A DNA stretch of 64,000 bases from Aeromicrobium massiliense JC14 (GCF_000312105.1 NZ_HE978637.1:466377-530376), one strand, 5' to 3'. Positions 8,285-17,270 are shown, counted from the first letter of the stretch. The notes: generated by a model not told the origin, from the sequence alone. Numbers and translations are program-made.

Positions 8285-9232
8285 ATGACTGAAGTTCTGG
8301 TGGTCGTCGACCACGTCGACGGTGCCGTCACCAAGCCCACGCTGGAGCTCCTGACCCTCGCCGCGCGCCTGGGCGAGCCCTCCGCGGTCGTCTTCGGCGC
8401 CGGTGCCGACACGGCCAAGGAGAAGCTGGCCGAGTTCGGTGCCGCGAAGATCTACTCCTACGACGACGCGGTCTTCACCGACTACCTCGTCGCCCCCAAG
8501 GCCGAGGCCCTCGCGGCGCTCGTCGGCGAGGTCTCGCCGGCCGCCGTGCTGCTGCCCTCGAGCACCGAGGGCAAGGAGGTCGCCGCGCGCGTCGCGCTCA
8601 AGACCGAGTCGGGCATCATCACCGACGCGGTCGACGTCGAGGCCGGTCCGGTCACGACGCAGAGCGTGTTCGCCGGCAACTTCACCGTGACCGCGAAGGT
8701 CACCAAGGGCACGCCGGTCATCACGGTCAAGCCGAACTCGACCACCCCGCAGGCCGCCCCGGCCGCCGGCGAGGTCGTGGCCAAGACGGCCGAGATCTCC
8801 GACGCCGCCAAGTCGGCCAAGGTGACCGAGCGCAAGCCGCGCGAGAAGTCGGGCCGTCCCGAGCTCGCCGAGGCCGCGATCGTCGTCTCCGGCGGCCGTG
8901 GCACCGGCGGCGACTTCTCCGAGGTCGAGGCCCTGGCCGACGTCCTCGGTGCCGCCGTGGGCGCCTCGCGCGCCGCGGTCGACTCCGGCTGGTACCCGCA
9001 CACCTTCCAGGTCGGCCAGACCGGCAAGACGGTGTCGCCGCAGCTGTACGTCGCCAACGGCATCTCCGGCGCGATCCAGCACCGGGCCGGCATGCAGACG
9101 TCCAAGACGATCGTCGCGGTCAACAAGGACGACGAGGCGCCGATCTTCGAGCTCGTCGACTTCGGCGTCGTGGGCGACCTCAAGACGGTCCTGCCGCAGG
9201 CGACCGAGGAGATCACCAAGCGCAAGGGCTGA
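8285..9232 (+). CDS. etfA: Electron transfer flavoprotein, alpha subunit
   Basis: A 315-residue EtfA, which holds the FAD. The C-terminal FAD-binding domain is clear: VVSGGRGTGG, GASRAAVDSGW, QVGQTGKTVSPQLYVANGISGAIQH, then NKDDEAPIFELVDFGVVGDL. In the last block but one, an Asn stands where many homologues have Cys (CGISGAIQH). It follows etfB by 15 nt with an AAGGAG site. A strong terminator ends the unit. Confidence 0.95.
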   Translation: MTEVLVVVDHVDGAVTKPTLELLTLAARLGEPSAVVFGAGADTAKEKLAEFGAAKIYSYDDAVFTDYLVAPKAEALAALVGEVSPAAVLLPSSTEGKEVAARVALKTESGIITDAVDVEAGPVTTQSVFAGNFTVTAKVTKGTPVITVKPNSTTPQAAPAAGEVVAKTAEISDAAKSAKVTERKPREKSGRPELAEAAIVVSGGRGTGGDFSEVEALADVLGAAVGASRAAVDSGWYPHTFQVGQTGKTVSPQLYVANGISGAIQHRAGMQTSKTIVAVNKDDEAPIFELVDFGVVGDLKTVLPQATEEITKRKG

Positions 9233-9247
9233 TCCCTTCCGCGCGCA

Positions 9248-9277
9248 GGGCCCCGGTGGAGCGATCCACCGGGGCCC
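9248..9277 (+). terminator. Terminator of etfBA
   Basis: A perfect 13-bp GC-rich stem (9248-9260 with 9265-9277) and 4-nt loop begins 15 nt after the etfA stop. Confidence 0.75.
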
Positions 9278-9309
9278 TCGTGCGTCCTGGCCCGTCCGGG
9301 CCACGTCGT

Positions 9310-9323
9310 ACCGTCCGGACGGT
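9310..9323. promoter_or_regulatory. Palindrome in the peptide-transporter control region
   Basis: ACCGTCCGGACGGT is a perfect 14-bp palindrome. An unusually AT-rich run (9322-9340) follows, within the 199-bp gap before the substrate-binding protein gene. It looks like an operator beside a promoter; the binding factor is unknown. Confidence 0.35.
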
Positions 9324-9431
9324 TTATTACAAATCAGTTGCATGGCCCGTCGCGGCTAGGAGAGCGCGCGGGCGGAGTGATAGTCATTAACGGATGCACG
9401 GCTGTGCAGCAACCTGAACACAGGAGGAAAC

Positions 9432-11060
9432 ATGCGACTCTCCCGGCGTACGCGCCTCGCGAGTGTGGCACTGGTGGCCGCGGCGAGCCTGACGCTCACC
9501 GCCTGCGGCGGTGACAGCGGCGACGACTCGTCGTCCAGCGACCAGGTCATCACCGTCGACGGCTCCGAGCCCCAGAACCCGCTGGTGCCGAGCTCGACGA
9601 ACGAGACCGGTGGCGGCAACGTCATCGACGAGCTCTACGCGGGCCTGGTGGCCTACAAGGCCGACGGCTCCACCGTCAACGAGGTCGCAGACTCGATCGA
9701 GTCCGAGGACAACAAGACCTGGACCGTCAAGCTGAAGGACTGGGAGTTCAGCGACGGCTCGAAGGTCACGGCGGACTCGTTCGTCAAGGCCTGGAGCTAC
9801 GGCGCGTTCATCGACAACGCCCAGCTCAACGCCTACTTCTACTACCCGATCGCGGGCACCAACGACGAGGGCAACTCCGAGACCCCCGAGCTCTCGGGCC
9901 TGAAGGTCGTGGACGACAAGACCTTCACCATCACGCTGAAGCAGGCCGAGGCCGACTTCCCGGCGCGCCTGGGCTACTCGGCGTTCTTCCCGCTGCCGGA
10001 CGCCGCGTTCGGCTCCGACGGCAAGGTGACCAAGGAGTTCGGCGAGAACCCCATCACCAACGGCCCGTACAAGATGGACGGCGAGGGCGCCTGGGAGCAC
10101 GACACCCAGATCCGCCTGGTCCCCAACGAGAACTACGACGGTGAGCGCAAGCCCGAGAACGGCGGCCTGACCTTCAAGTTCTACACCGACCTCGACGCCG
10201 CCTACACCGACGTGCAGGCCGGCAACCTCGACGTGCTCAAGTCCGTCCCGGACAGCGCGCTGACGACCTTCGAGTCCGACGAGAACGTCCAGGCGATCTC
10301 CGAGCCCGGCTCGGTCTTCCAGTCGTTCACGATCCCGCAGTCCATGCCGGGCTTCGGCTCCGACGAGGAGGGCAAGCTGCGTCGCCAGGCCATCTCCCTG
10401 GCCATCAACCGTGAGGAGATCACCGACAAGATCTTCAACGGCACGCGCACGCCGGCCAAGGACTTCAGCTCCCCGCTGATGCCGGGCTTCAACGAGAAGA
10501 TCGAGGGCTCGGAGATCCTGTCCTTCGACCCGGCCAAGGCCAAGCAGCTCTGGGCCCAGGCCGACGAGATCAAGAAGTTCAGCGGCAAGTTCCAGATCGG
10601 CTACAACGGCGACGGCGGCCACCAGGCCTGGGTCGACGCGGTGTCGAACCAGCTGAAGAACAACCTGGGCATCCAGGCGTCGGGCAAGTCGTACCCGACC
10701 TTCGACGAGCTCCGCAAGGACGTCACCGACCGCACCATCCGCATCGCGTTCCGCACCGGTTGGCAGCCCGACTACCCGTCGATCTACAACTACCTCGCGC
10801 CGGTCTACGGCACGGGTGCCGGCTCGAACGACGGTGACTACTCCAACAAGCAGTTCGACGACCTGATCAACCAGGCCGCCGGCGCCCAGGACGAGGACGA
10901 GCGCTACAAGCTCTACTCGGACGCCCAGGCCGTGCTGATGCAGGACCTGCCGGCCATCCCGACCTGGTACACGAACATCGCCGCTGCTGCCGCCAAGGGC
11001 GTCAACAACGTCGAGTTCAACTGGCAGAACCTGCCCGAGTACCACAAGCTCACCAAGTAG
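9432..11060 (+). CDS. Peptide ABC transporter substrate-binding lipoprotein
   Basis: A 542-residue family 5 solute-binding protein (OppA/DppA type). The N-terminus is a lipoprotein signal with lipobox LTAC, Cys25 being the predicted lipidation site, then an acidic/Ser linker. The mature part has family hallmarks such as WTVKLKDWEFSDGSKVTADSFVKAW and a conserved C-terminal stretch around FRTGWQPDYPSIYNYL. It probably captures oligopeptides outside the membrane for the permeases at 11197 and 12116. The terminator after it should make it more abundant than the permeases. An AGGAGG site precedes the ATG. Confidence 0.9.
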   Translation: MRLSRRTRLASVALVAAASLTLTACGGDSGDDSSSSDQVITVDGSEPQNPLVPSSTNETGGGNVIDELYAGLVAYKADGSTVNEVADSIESEDNKTWTVKLKDWEFSDGSKVTADSFVKAWSYGAFIDNAQLNAYFYYPIAGTNDEGNSETPELSGLKVVDDKTFTITLKQAEADFPARLGYSAFFPLPDAAFGSDGKVTKEFGENPITNGPYKMDGEGAWEHDTQIRLVPNENYDGERKPENGGLTFKFYTDLDAAYTDVQAGNLDVLKSVPDSALTTFESDENVQAISEPGSVFQSFTIPQSMPGFGSDEEGKLRRQAISLAINREEITDKIFNGTRTPAKDFSSPLMPGFNEKIEGSEILSFDPAKAKQLWAQADEIKKFSGKFQIGYNGDGGHQAWVDAVSNQLKNNLGIQASGKSYPTFDELRKDVTDRTIRIAFRTGWQPDYPSIYNYLAPVYGTGAGSNDGDYSNKQFDDLINQAAGAQDEDERYKLYSDAQAVLMQDLPAIPTWYTNIAAAAAKGVNNVEFNWQNLPEYHKLTK

Positions 11061-11090
11061 TACCCGGTCACACCGCTCCCTAGGAGCATG

Positions 11091-11124
11091 CGCTGGGGGT
11101 AGCGACCTGTCGCTACCCCCAGCG
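11091..11124 (+). terminator. Intra-operon terminator between binding protein and permease
   Basis: A perfect 15-bp stem (11091-11105 with 11110-11124) with a 4-nt loop, followed by TTCTATT. It lies 30 nt after the binding-protein stop and 72 nt before the first permease, so it probably works by partial read-through. Confidence 0.75.
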
Positions 11125-11196
11125 TTCTATTGTGGACGCCGGCCCGCCCGATCGGCGCGGTGCGCCGTCCGCGGGTTCTCTCATCAGGAGGCAGCT

Positions 11197-12123
11197 GTGT
11201 GGTGGTACGTCGGAAAACGACTACTGCAGACGATCCCCGTCATCCTCGGGGCCACATTCATCATCTACGCCCTGGTCTTCCTTCGGCCGGGTGACCCGAT
11301 CGCCGGCCTGTTCGGCGAGAAGCCGGTCAACGAGGGCGTGAAGGCGCAGATCGAGGCGCAGTACAACCTCGACAAGCCCTTCCTCGTCCAGTGGCTGCTC
11401 TTCCTCAAGGGCGCGGTCACCGGCGACTTCGGCAACTCCTACACCGGTCGTCCGGTCATGGAGCTCGTCCAGCAGGCGTTCCCGGTCACGATCACGCTGG
11501 CGCTCATGGCCCTGGCCATCGAGATGGTCCTCGGCATCGTGGCCGGCACCATCGCCGGCCTGCGCCGCGGCGGACTGTTCGACTCGACGATGCTGGTCAC
11601 CTCGCTCGTCGTCATCGCCGTCCCGATCTTCGTCTTCGGCTTCGTCCTGCAGCTGATCTTCGGCGTGAAGCTGGGGTGGGTGTCACCGACGGTCGGGGGT
11701 GACTGGTCGGTGAGCAAGCTGATCTTGCCGGCCTTCGTCCTCGGTCTCGTCTCCTTCGCCTACGTGCTGCGCCTGACCCGCACGAGCGTCGCCGAGAACC
11801 TCTCCACCGACCACGTGCGCACCGCGCGGGCCAAGGGCCTGTCCGAGCGCCAGGTCGTGAAGAACCACGTGCTGCGCAACTCGCTCATCCCGGTCGTGAC
11901 GTTCCTGGGCGTCGACCTGGGCGCGCTCATGGCCGGCGCCGTCGTGACCGAGAGCATCTTCAACATCCCCGGCGTCGGCAACCTCGCCTACAACGCGATC
12001 AAGCGCGGCGAGAACCCCACCGTCGTCTCGGTGGTCACGATCATGGTGCTCGTCTACGTGCTGGCGAGCCTGCTCGTGGACCTGCTGTACGCCTGGCTCG
12101 ACCCGAGGATCCGTTATGCCTGA
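11197..12123 (+). CDS. Peptide ABC transporter permease (OppB/DppB type)
   Basis: A 308-residue permease with about six TM segments, starting WWYVGKRLLQTIPVILGATFI, typical of the OppB branch. The cytosolic EAA loop that docks the ATPase reads RTARAKGLSERQVVKNHVLRN. The GTG start is supported by a CAGGAGG site 6 nt upstream. Its 3' end overlaps the next permease by 8 nt. It forms the pore with the OppC-type partner. Confidence 0.93.
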   Translation: MWWYVGKRLLQTIPVILGATFIIYALVFLRPGDPIAGLFGEKPVNEGVKAQIEAQYNLDKPFLVQWLLFLKGAVTGDFGNSYTGRPVMELVQQAFPVTITLALMALAIEMVLGIVAGTIAGLRRGGLFDSTMLVTSLVVIAVPIFVFGFVLQLIFGVKLGWVSPTVGGDWSVSKLILPAFVLGLVSFAYVLRLTRTSVAENLSTDHVRTARAKGLSERQVVKNHVLRNSLIPVVTFLGVDLGALMAGAVVTESIFNIPGVGNLAYNAIKRGENPTVVSVVTIMVLVYVLASLLVDLLYAWLDPRIRYA

Positions 12124-13096
12124 GATCGCCACCCGCCCCGGTCAGCAGCGCTTCGTCGCCCCCCTGGACGAGACGCCGCTGCAGGACGTCGACTCGGTCG
12201 ACCTGTCCGCTGCTCCCGAGAGCCAGTGGAAGGAGGCCTGGAAGCGGATGCGCAAGAGCCCGCTGTTCTGGATCTCCGGCACGCTGCTGCTCGTCGTCGC
12301 GATCGTCGTGGCCTTCCCGGGCCTGTTCACGAACGCCGACCCGTCCTACGAGAACCTGTCCGACAGCCTCGCGCCGGCGCGCGAGGGCCACCCGCTGGGC
12401 TTCACCCAGCAGGGCGGCGACGTCTGGGCCCGCACGCTCTACGGGGCGCGCGCGTCGGTCGCCGTCGGTGTGTTCGCGACGCTGTTCGTCACCATCGTCG
12501 GCGTCATCACCGGCGCCATGGCCGGCTTCTTCGGCGGCTGGGTCGACTCGGTGATCTCGCGCCTGAGCGACATCTTCTTCTCGATCCCGCTGCTGCTCGC
12601 CGCGATCGTGGTCATCTCGATCATCAACAACGTCTGGCCCGAGCGGCAGTTCTGGGGCTCGGTGTTCGTGGTGGTCGGTGCGCTCGCGCTGTTCGCCTGG
12701 CCGCAGATCACCCGCCAGATGCGTGGCGCGGTCCTCACCGTCAAGAACCTGGAGTTCGTCGACGCGGCCACGGCCATCGGCGCCTCGCGCTGGAAGAACC
12801 TGGTGCGCCACATCGTCCCCAACGCGATGGCCCCGGTCATCGTCACCGCGACGATCACGCTCGGCGTGTTCATCGTGGCCGAGGCGACGCTGTCGTTCCT
12901 GGGCCTGGGCCTGCCGCGCTCGTCCGTCGTCTCGTGGGGCAACGACATCGCCGCGGCCCAGGTGCTCGTCCGCTCGGGCCAGCACCTCGAGGTGATGTTC
13001 GTGCCCGCGACCGCCCTGGCGATCACCGTCCTGGCCTTCATCCTGCTCGGCGACGCCGTGCGCGAGGCCTTTGACCCGAAGGCGAGGAAGAAGTGA
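12116..13096 (+). CDS. Peptide ABC transporter permease (OppC/DppC type)
   Basis: A 326-residue permease with the long cytosolic N-terminus of the OppC branch (about 55 residues before TM1), about six TM segments and the EAA loop DAATAIGASRWKNLVRHIVP. The ATG lies inside the end of the OppB-type gene, and its own stop overlaps the ATPase start (GTGA). Co-translation of all three parts is therefore likely. Confidence 0.93.
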   Translation: MPEIATRPGQQRFVAPLDETPLQDVDSVDLSAAPESQWKEAWKRMRKSPLFWISGTLLLVVAIVVAFPGLFTNADPSYENLSDSLAPAREGHPLGFTQQGGDVWARTLYGARASVAVGVFATLFVTIVGVITGAMAGFFGGWVDSVISRLSDIFFSIPLLLAAIVVISIINNVWPERQFWGSVFVVVGALALFAWPQITRQMRGAVLTVKNLEFVDAATAIGASRWKNLVRHIVPNAMAPVIVTATITLGVFIVAEATLSFLGLGLPRSSVVSWGNDIAAAQVLVRSGQHLEVMFVPATALAITVLAFILLGDAVREAFDPKARKK

Positions 13097-14865
13097 GCAC
13101 CCGCTCCCAGGCGCGCGCCGCCAAGAAGAACGTCCCGGCCCCGGGGTACGACCCCGCGGTCGACCCGCTGCTGGACATCCGCGACCTGCACGTCGGCTTC
13201 CGCACGTCCAAGACGGAGGTCGTCCCGGCCGTCCAGGGCGCCAGCCTGACCGTGTACCCCGGCCAGACCGTCGCGATCGTCGGCGAGTCCGGCTCGGGCA
13301 AGTCGACCACCGCGCACGCGGTCATCGACCTGCTGCCCGGCCGGGGCGAGGTCACCGGCGGCCAGATCCTGTTCGAGGGCCGTGACGTGTCCAAGGCCCG
13401 CAAGGACGACATCGTCGCGATGCGCGGCTCGTCCGTCGGCCTCGTGCCGCAGGACCCGATGAGCAACCTGAACCCGTTGTGGAAGGTCGGCTTCCAGATC
13501 AAGGAGGCGCTCGAGGCCAACGGCGTCGCCAAGGGCAAGGAGGCCGACCGCCGCGTCGTCGAGCTGCTCGAGGAGGCCGGTCTGCCGGACGCCGAGCGTC
13601 GGGCCCAGCAGTACCCGCACGAGTTCTCCGGCGGCATGCGCCAGCGCGCGCTCATCGCGATGGGCCTGGCCGCACGGCCGAAGCTGCTCATCGCCGACGA
13701 GCCGACGTCCGCCCTGGACGTGACGGTGCAGAAGCAGATCCTGGACCACCTGGAGATGCTGACCGGCGAGCTCGGCGTGGCCGTCCTGCTCATCACCCAC
13801 GATCTGGGGCTGGCCGCCGAGCGCGCCGACCACCTCGTCGTCATGTACAAGGGCAAGATCGTGGAGTCGGGCCCGGCGCTGGAGATCCTCCAGCACCCCG
13901 AGCACCCCTACACGCAGCGCCTGGTGTCCAAGGCCCCGTCGCTCGCCTCGCAGCGCCTCTCGGCGCGCAAGGAGCGCGAGGAGGTCAAGGCCCACGCCGT
14001 CCAGACCGCCGGCGAGATCGCCGCCGAGCTGGAGCAGGCCGAGGAGGTCGTCGGCGACGTCACGCGCGACGACGTCATCACGGTGCAGAACCTCACCAAG
14101 GTGTTCAAGCTCCGCGGCAAGCGCCCTGGGCAGAAGATCGACTTCACCGCTGTCGACGACGTCTCGTTCAGCCTGCGCCGCGGCACGACCACGGCGATCG
14201 TGGGCGAGTCGGGCTCGGGCAAGTCGACCGTCGCGCGCATGGTGCTGGACCTGCTCGAGCCGACGTCCGGCACCGTGCTGTTCGACGGCGTCGACGTGCG
14301 GACGCTCAAGGGCAAGGAGCAGCTGCGGCTGCGCCGGCGGATGCAGCCGGTGTTCCAGAACCCGTACGCGTCGCTGGACCCGCTGTACTCGGTGTACCAG
14401 TCGATCGAGGAGCCGCTGAGCACCCACGGCATCGGCTCCAAGAAGGAGCGCGAGGCGCGCGTGCGCGACCTGCTCGACAAGGTCTCGCTGCCGACCTCGG
14501 TCATGCCGCGCTTCCCCTCGGAGCTGTCCGGCGGCCAGCGCCAGCGCGTCGCGATCGCGCGCGCCCTGGCGCTGCAGCCGGAGGTCGTCATCTGCGACGA
14601 GGCCGTCTCGGCCCTCGACGTCCTGGTGCAGGCCCAGATCCTGGAGCTGCTCAACGAGCTGCAGGCCGACCTGGGGCTGAGCTACCTGTTCATCACCCAC
14701 GACCTGGCCGTCGTCCGGCAGATCGCCGACGACGTCATCGTCATGGAGAAGGGCAAGGCGGTCGAGCAGGCCTCGGTCGACGAGGTCTTCAGCAACCCCA
14801 CGCAGGCGTACACGCGCAAGCTGCTCGACGCGATCCCCGGCGGGTCGATCGAGCTCGGTCGCTGA
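13093..14865 (+). CDS. Peptide ABC transporter ATPase, fused double-domain (OppD-OppF type)
   Basis: A 590-residue cytosolic protein carrying two complete ABC domains, where many bacteria have separate OppD and OppF. Each half has Walker A GESGSGKST, a signature (FSGGMRQRALIA; LSGGQRQRVAIA) and Walker B with catalytic Glu (LLIADEPTSALD; VVICDEAVSALD). The linker is rich in charged residues (about 295-335). It is coupled by GTGA to the OppC-type permease. It should power peptide import. Confidence 0.93.
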   Translation: MSTRSQARAAKKNVPAPGYDPAVDPLLDIRDLHVGFRTSKTEVVPAVQGASLTVYPGQTVAIVGESGSGKSTTAHAVIDLLPGRGEVTGGQILFEGRDVSKARKDDIVAMRGSSVGLVPQDPMSNLNPLWKVGFQIKEALEANGVAKGKEADRRVVELLEEAGLPDAERRAQQYPHEFSGGMRQRALIAMGLAARPKLLIADEPTSALDVTVQKQILDHLEMLTGELGVAVLLITHDLGLAAERADHLVVMYKGKIVESGPALEILQHPEHPYTQRLVSKAPSLASQRLSARKEREEVKAHAVQTAGEIAAELEQAEEVVGDVTRDDVITVQNLTKVFKLRGKRPGQKIDFTAVDDVSFSLRRGTTTAIVGESGSGKSTVARMVLDLLEPTSGTVLFDGVDVRTLKGKEQLRLRRRMQPVFQNPYASLDPLYSVYQSIEEPLSTHGIGSKKEREARVRDLLDKVSLPTSVMPRFPSELSGGQRQRVAIARALALQPEVVICDEAVSALDVLVQAQILELLNELQADLGLSYLFITHDLAVVRQIADDVIVMEKGKAVEQASVDEVFSNPTQAYTRKLLDAIPGGSIELGR

Positions 14866-14881
14866 CCGTCCGCTGACGCCC

Positions 14882-14913
14882 AGGCCCCCGCGACCGCACG
14901 GTCGCGGGGGCCT
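14882..14913 (+). terminator. Terminator of the peptide-transporter operon
   Basis: A perfect 15-bp stem (14882-14896 with 14899-14913) lies 16 nt after the ATPase stop. It separates the operon from the SOS cassette. Confidence 0.75.
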
Positions 14914-14968
14914 CGGCCGTCCGGACCCGGGGGAGTCCCAGGGCTGACCCTCCACCTGGGGTCGAGAG

Positions 14969-14998
14969 TTGACCCGGTTCGAACACGTGTTCGATACT
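14969..14998 (+). promoter_or_regulatory. LexA-regulated promoter (SOS box) of the imuA'-imuB-dnaE2 cassette
   Basis: TTGACC (14969-14974) and GATACT (14993-14998) form a promoter with an 18-bp spacer. Between them sits TCGAACACGTGTTCGA (14979-14994), a perfect palindrome matching the actinobacterial/Gram-positive LexA consensus (CGAAC-N4-GTTCG). LexA bound here would block RNA polymerase directly. The -10 ends 6 nt before the ATG at 15005, so the transcript should be leaderless. Confidence 0.85.
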
Positions 14999-15004
14999 GG
15001 ACCC

Positions 15005-15649
15005 ATGGTCGCGTCGGTGGTGGAGCAGCTGCAGGCGCGGGTCGACTCGATGCAGGGCCGCCCCGCGGCGCAGCCGGTCGCCACCCACCCGGCGCTGGCC
15101 GGTCTGCTCGGCCTGCGGGCCGGCGGCACGTACACGGTCGACTCGGCCACCCTCGTCGGACTGCTGCTGGCCGGCCCGTCCGGTGACGGGGCGTGGTGCG
15201 GCGTGGTCGGCTCGACCGAGCTGGGCCTGGAGGCCACGGCGGCGCTCGGCGTCGACCTGAGCCGGCTCGTGCTCGTCCCCGACCCGGCCGACGCGTGGCT
15301 CGAGGTCACCGCCGCCCTGGTCGACGCGCTCGGTGCCGTCGTCGTGCGTCCGCCGTCCGACGTCGCCGAGTCCGCCGCCGCCCGCCTGGTCGCCCGGCTG
15401 CGCAAGCGCGGCGGGGTCCTGGTGGTGTGGGGCGACTGGCCCCGGCCCGACGCCCGGCTGACCCTGTCCGACCCGGTCTGGGCCGGGCTCGAGCGCGGCC
15501 ACGGCCACCTGCAGGGCCGCCAGGCCACCGTCGAGGTGCGGCGCGGCACCGGCCCGGCCCGGCGGCGCCGGCTGTGGCTGCCCGCCCCCGACGACCAGGG
15601 CGTCCGCGAGGTCGAGTCCGCGCCCACGCCGCTGCGGAGCGTCGGATGA
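15005..15649 (+). CDS. imuA': ImuA'-like SOS mutasome accessory protein
   Basis: A 214-residue protein directly behind a LexA box and overlapping imuB by ATGA. The sequence is divergent: a RecA-fold-like core is suggested by strands such as ARLRKRGGVLVVWGDW, but no intact Walker A is seen. Identity rests on position and size, since ImuA' proteins precede imuB in actinobacterial mutagenesis cassettes. The ATG at 15005 is chosen over an in-frame TTG at 14969, because the latter lies in the -35 and would place the LexA box inside the coding region. Confidence 0.8.
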   Translation: MVASVVEQLQARVDSMQGRPAAQPVATHPALAGLLGLRAGGTYTVDSATLVGLLLAGPSGDGAWCGVVGSTELGLEATAALGVDLSRLVLVPDPADAWLEVTAALVDALGAVVVRPPSDVAESAAARLVARLRKRGGVLVVWGDWPRPDARLTLSDPVWAGLERGHGHLQGRQATVEVRRGTGPARRRRLWLPAPDDQGVREVESAPTPLRSVG

Positions 15650-17178
15650 GCGCCGCCACCGCCGCCGACCGGCGCCTGGTCGTGTGGTGCCCCGACTGGC
15701 CGGTGGTCGCCGCGCTCACCCGCCGGCCCACCGAGGCGCCCGTCGCCGTCATGTCCGGGCACCGGGTGCTGGCCTGCTCGCCGCAGGCCCGCGACGACGG
15801 GGTGCGGCGCGGCATGCGCCGGCGCGACGCCCAGGCCCGTTGCCCCGACCTCGTCCTGCTCGACCACGAGCCCGAGTCCGAGGCGCGTGCGTTCGAGGTC
15901 GTGCTCGGCGGCCTGGAGTCGATCGTGCCCGGCGTCGCCCCGCTGCGTCCGGGCCTGTGCGCCCTGCGTCCGCCCAGCCGCTGGTTCGGCGGCGAGGCCG
16001 AGGCGGCGGCCGTCATCGCCGAGCACCTCGTCGGCCTGGGCGTTTGGGACTCGCGGGCCGGGGTGGCCGACACGCTGTTCGCCGCCGAGCAGGCCGCGCG
16101 CCGGGCCCCGGCGCAGGACTGCGTCGTCGTGCCGCCGGGGGAGAGCGCGGCCTACCTGGCCACCCTGCCGGTCGAGGTGCTGGAGTCCGACGACCTGGTG
16201 AGCCTGCTGCGCCGCATGGGCCTGAGCACGCTGCGCGACTTCGGCGCGCTGCCGGCCGCCGACGTCCACACCCGCTTCGGGCGCGAGGGCGCCCTGCTGC
16301 ACCGGCTCGCCCGCGGGCTCGAGGCCCGTCCGCTGGCCGCGCGGGCCGTCCCGCCCGAGCTGTCGGCCGAGCTGGCCTTCGAGCCGCCGCTCTCGCGCGT
16401 CGACCAGGTTGCGTTCAGCCTGCGCACCACCGCCGAGCGGTTCGTGGCCCGCCTGGCCGAGGCCGGTCTGGTGTGCACGCAGGTGCGCATCGAGGTCGAC
16501 GCCGAGGGCGAGCTGGTCTCGGCCCGCAGCTGGTCGCACCCGCGCTGGTTCGCCAGCGGCGACGTCGTCGACCGGGTCCGCTGGCAGCTGCAGGCCGCCC
16601 GCGGCGTCGAGGCGCCCGTCGGTGCGGTGCGACTCGTCCCCGAGGGGCTGGAGTCGCTGGGCGACCACGCCGAGAGCCTGTTCGGCGGCGGTCCCGACGT
16701 CGCGGTCGAGCGGGCCGTCGCCCGCGTGCAGAGCATGGTCGGCCACGAGTCGGTGCTGGCCGTCGGCCTGCAGGGCGGACGCACGCCGGCCGCCCGCCAG
16801 CTGCTGACCCCGTGGGGCGACAAGCCGGTCGCGACCCGTGGCCCGGCGCTGCCCTGGCCCGGCAGCCTGCCCCCGCCGGCGCCGGCCACGGTGTTCGCCC
16901 GCCCGCAGGAGGCGCTCGTGGTGGGGGCCGAGGGCCAGGCGGTCGGCGTCACCGGACGCGGCACCGTCACCGGCGAGCCCGCGCTCTTCCGGGCAGAGCC
17001 GCACGCCGACTGGCAGCCCGTGGCGTCCTGGGCCGGGCCGTGGCCGGTCGACGAGCTGTGGTGGGACGAGGCGCACGCGCGGCGCATCGCCCGCTTCCAG
17101 GTCGTCGGCGTCGACGGCAGCGCCTGGCTCATGGTCGTCGAGAACGGCCAGTGGTGGACCGAGGCCCGCTATGACTGA
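15646..17178 (+). CDS. imuB: ImuB, catalytically inactive Y-family polymerase-like mutasome hub
   Basis: A 510-residue DinB-like protein. The N-terminal segment LVVWCPDWPVVAAL matches the ImuB start. The palm position where active Y-family polymerases carry an Asp-Glu pair reads CALRPPSRWFGG, so catalytic acids are missing, as in mycobacterial ImuB. The little-finger region and the conserved C-terminal WWTEARYD ending are present. ImuB is known to bridge DnaE2, ImuA' and the sliding clamp in damage-induced mutagenesis. It overlaps imuA' (ATGA); dnaE2 follows after a palindrome. Confidence 0.9.
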   Translation: MSAATAADRRLVVWCPDWPVVAALTRRPTEAPVAVMSGHRVLACSPQARDDGVRRGMRRRDAQARCPDLVLLDHEPESEARAFEVVLGGLESIVPGVAPLRPGLCALRPPSRWFGGEAEAAAVIAEHLVGLGVWDSRAGVADTLFAAEQAARRAPAQDCVVVPPGESAAYLATLPVEVLESDDLVSLLRRMGLSTLRDFGALPAADVHTRFGREGALLHRLARGLEARPLAARAVPPELSAELAFEPPLSRVDQVAFSLRTTAERFVARLAEAGLVCTQVRIEVDAEGELVSARSWSHPRWFASGDVVDRVRWQLQAARGVEAPVGAVRLVPEGLESLGDHAESLFGGGPDVAVERAVARVQSMVGHESVLAVGLQGGRTPAARQLLTPWGDKPVATRGPALPWPGSLPPPAPATVFARPQEALVVGAEGQAVGVTGRGTVTGEPALFRAEPHADWQPVASWAGPWPVDELWWDEAHARRIARFQVVGVDGSAWLMVVENGQWWTEARYD

Positions 17179-17207
17179 CCCCCACCGCTCGGCGTCGGTC
17201 ACCGTCC

Positions 17208-17270
17208 CGCTGAGTGTGACGTTTCGGGGCTCGATCGGCCGTCCCGAGCCCCGGAACGTCACACTCAGCG
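17208..17270. repeat. 26-bp inverted repeat between imuB and dnaE2
   Basis: Arms 17208-17233 and 17245-17270 are complementary over 26 bp with one G-T mismatch and an 11-nt loop. The arms contain GTGACGTT/AACGTCAC, also present in the palindrome after dnaE2. It ends 21 nt before the dnaE2 start. It may be a dispersed palindromic element or a weak terminator that lowers dnaE2 expression. Confidence 0.7.

Noticed and set aside
14969-15004. In-frame TTG start for imuA' upstream of the ATG at 15005
   Set aside because: It would put the LexA box and -10 inside the coding region; the TTG is the -35 element.
12439-17262. Very long open frame on the minus strand (over 1600 codons) across the importer and mutasome genes
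   Set aside because: It is antisense to five well-supported genes, is low-complexity Arg/Gly/Asp/His sequence with no domain, and arises because high GC at third positions removes stop codons.
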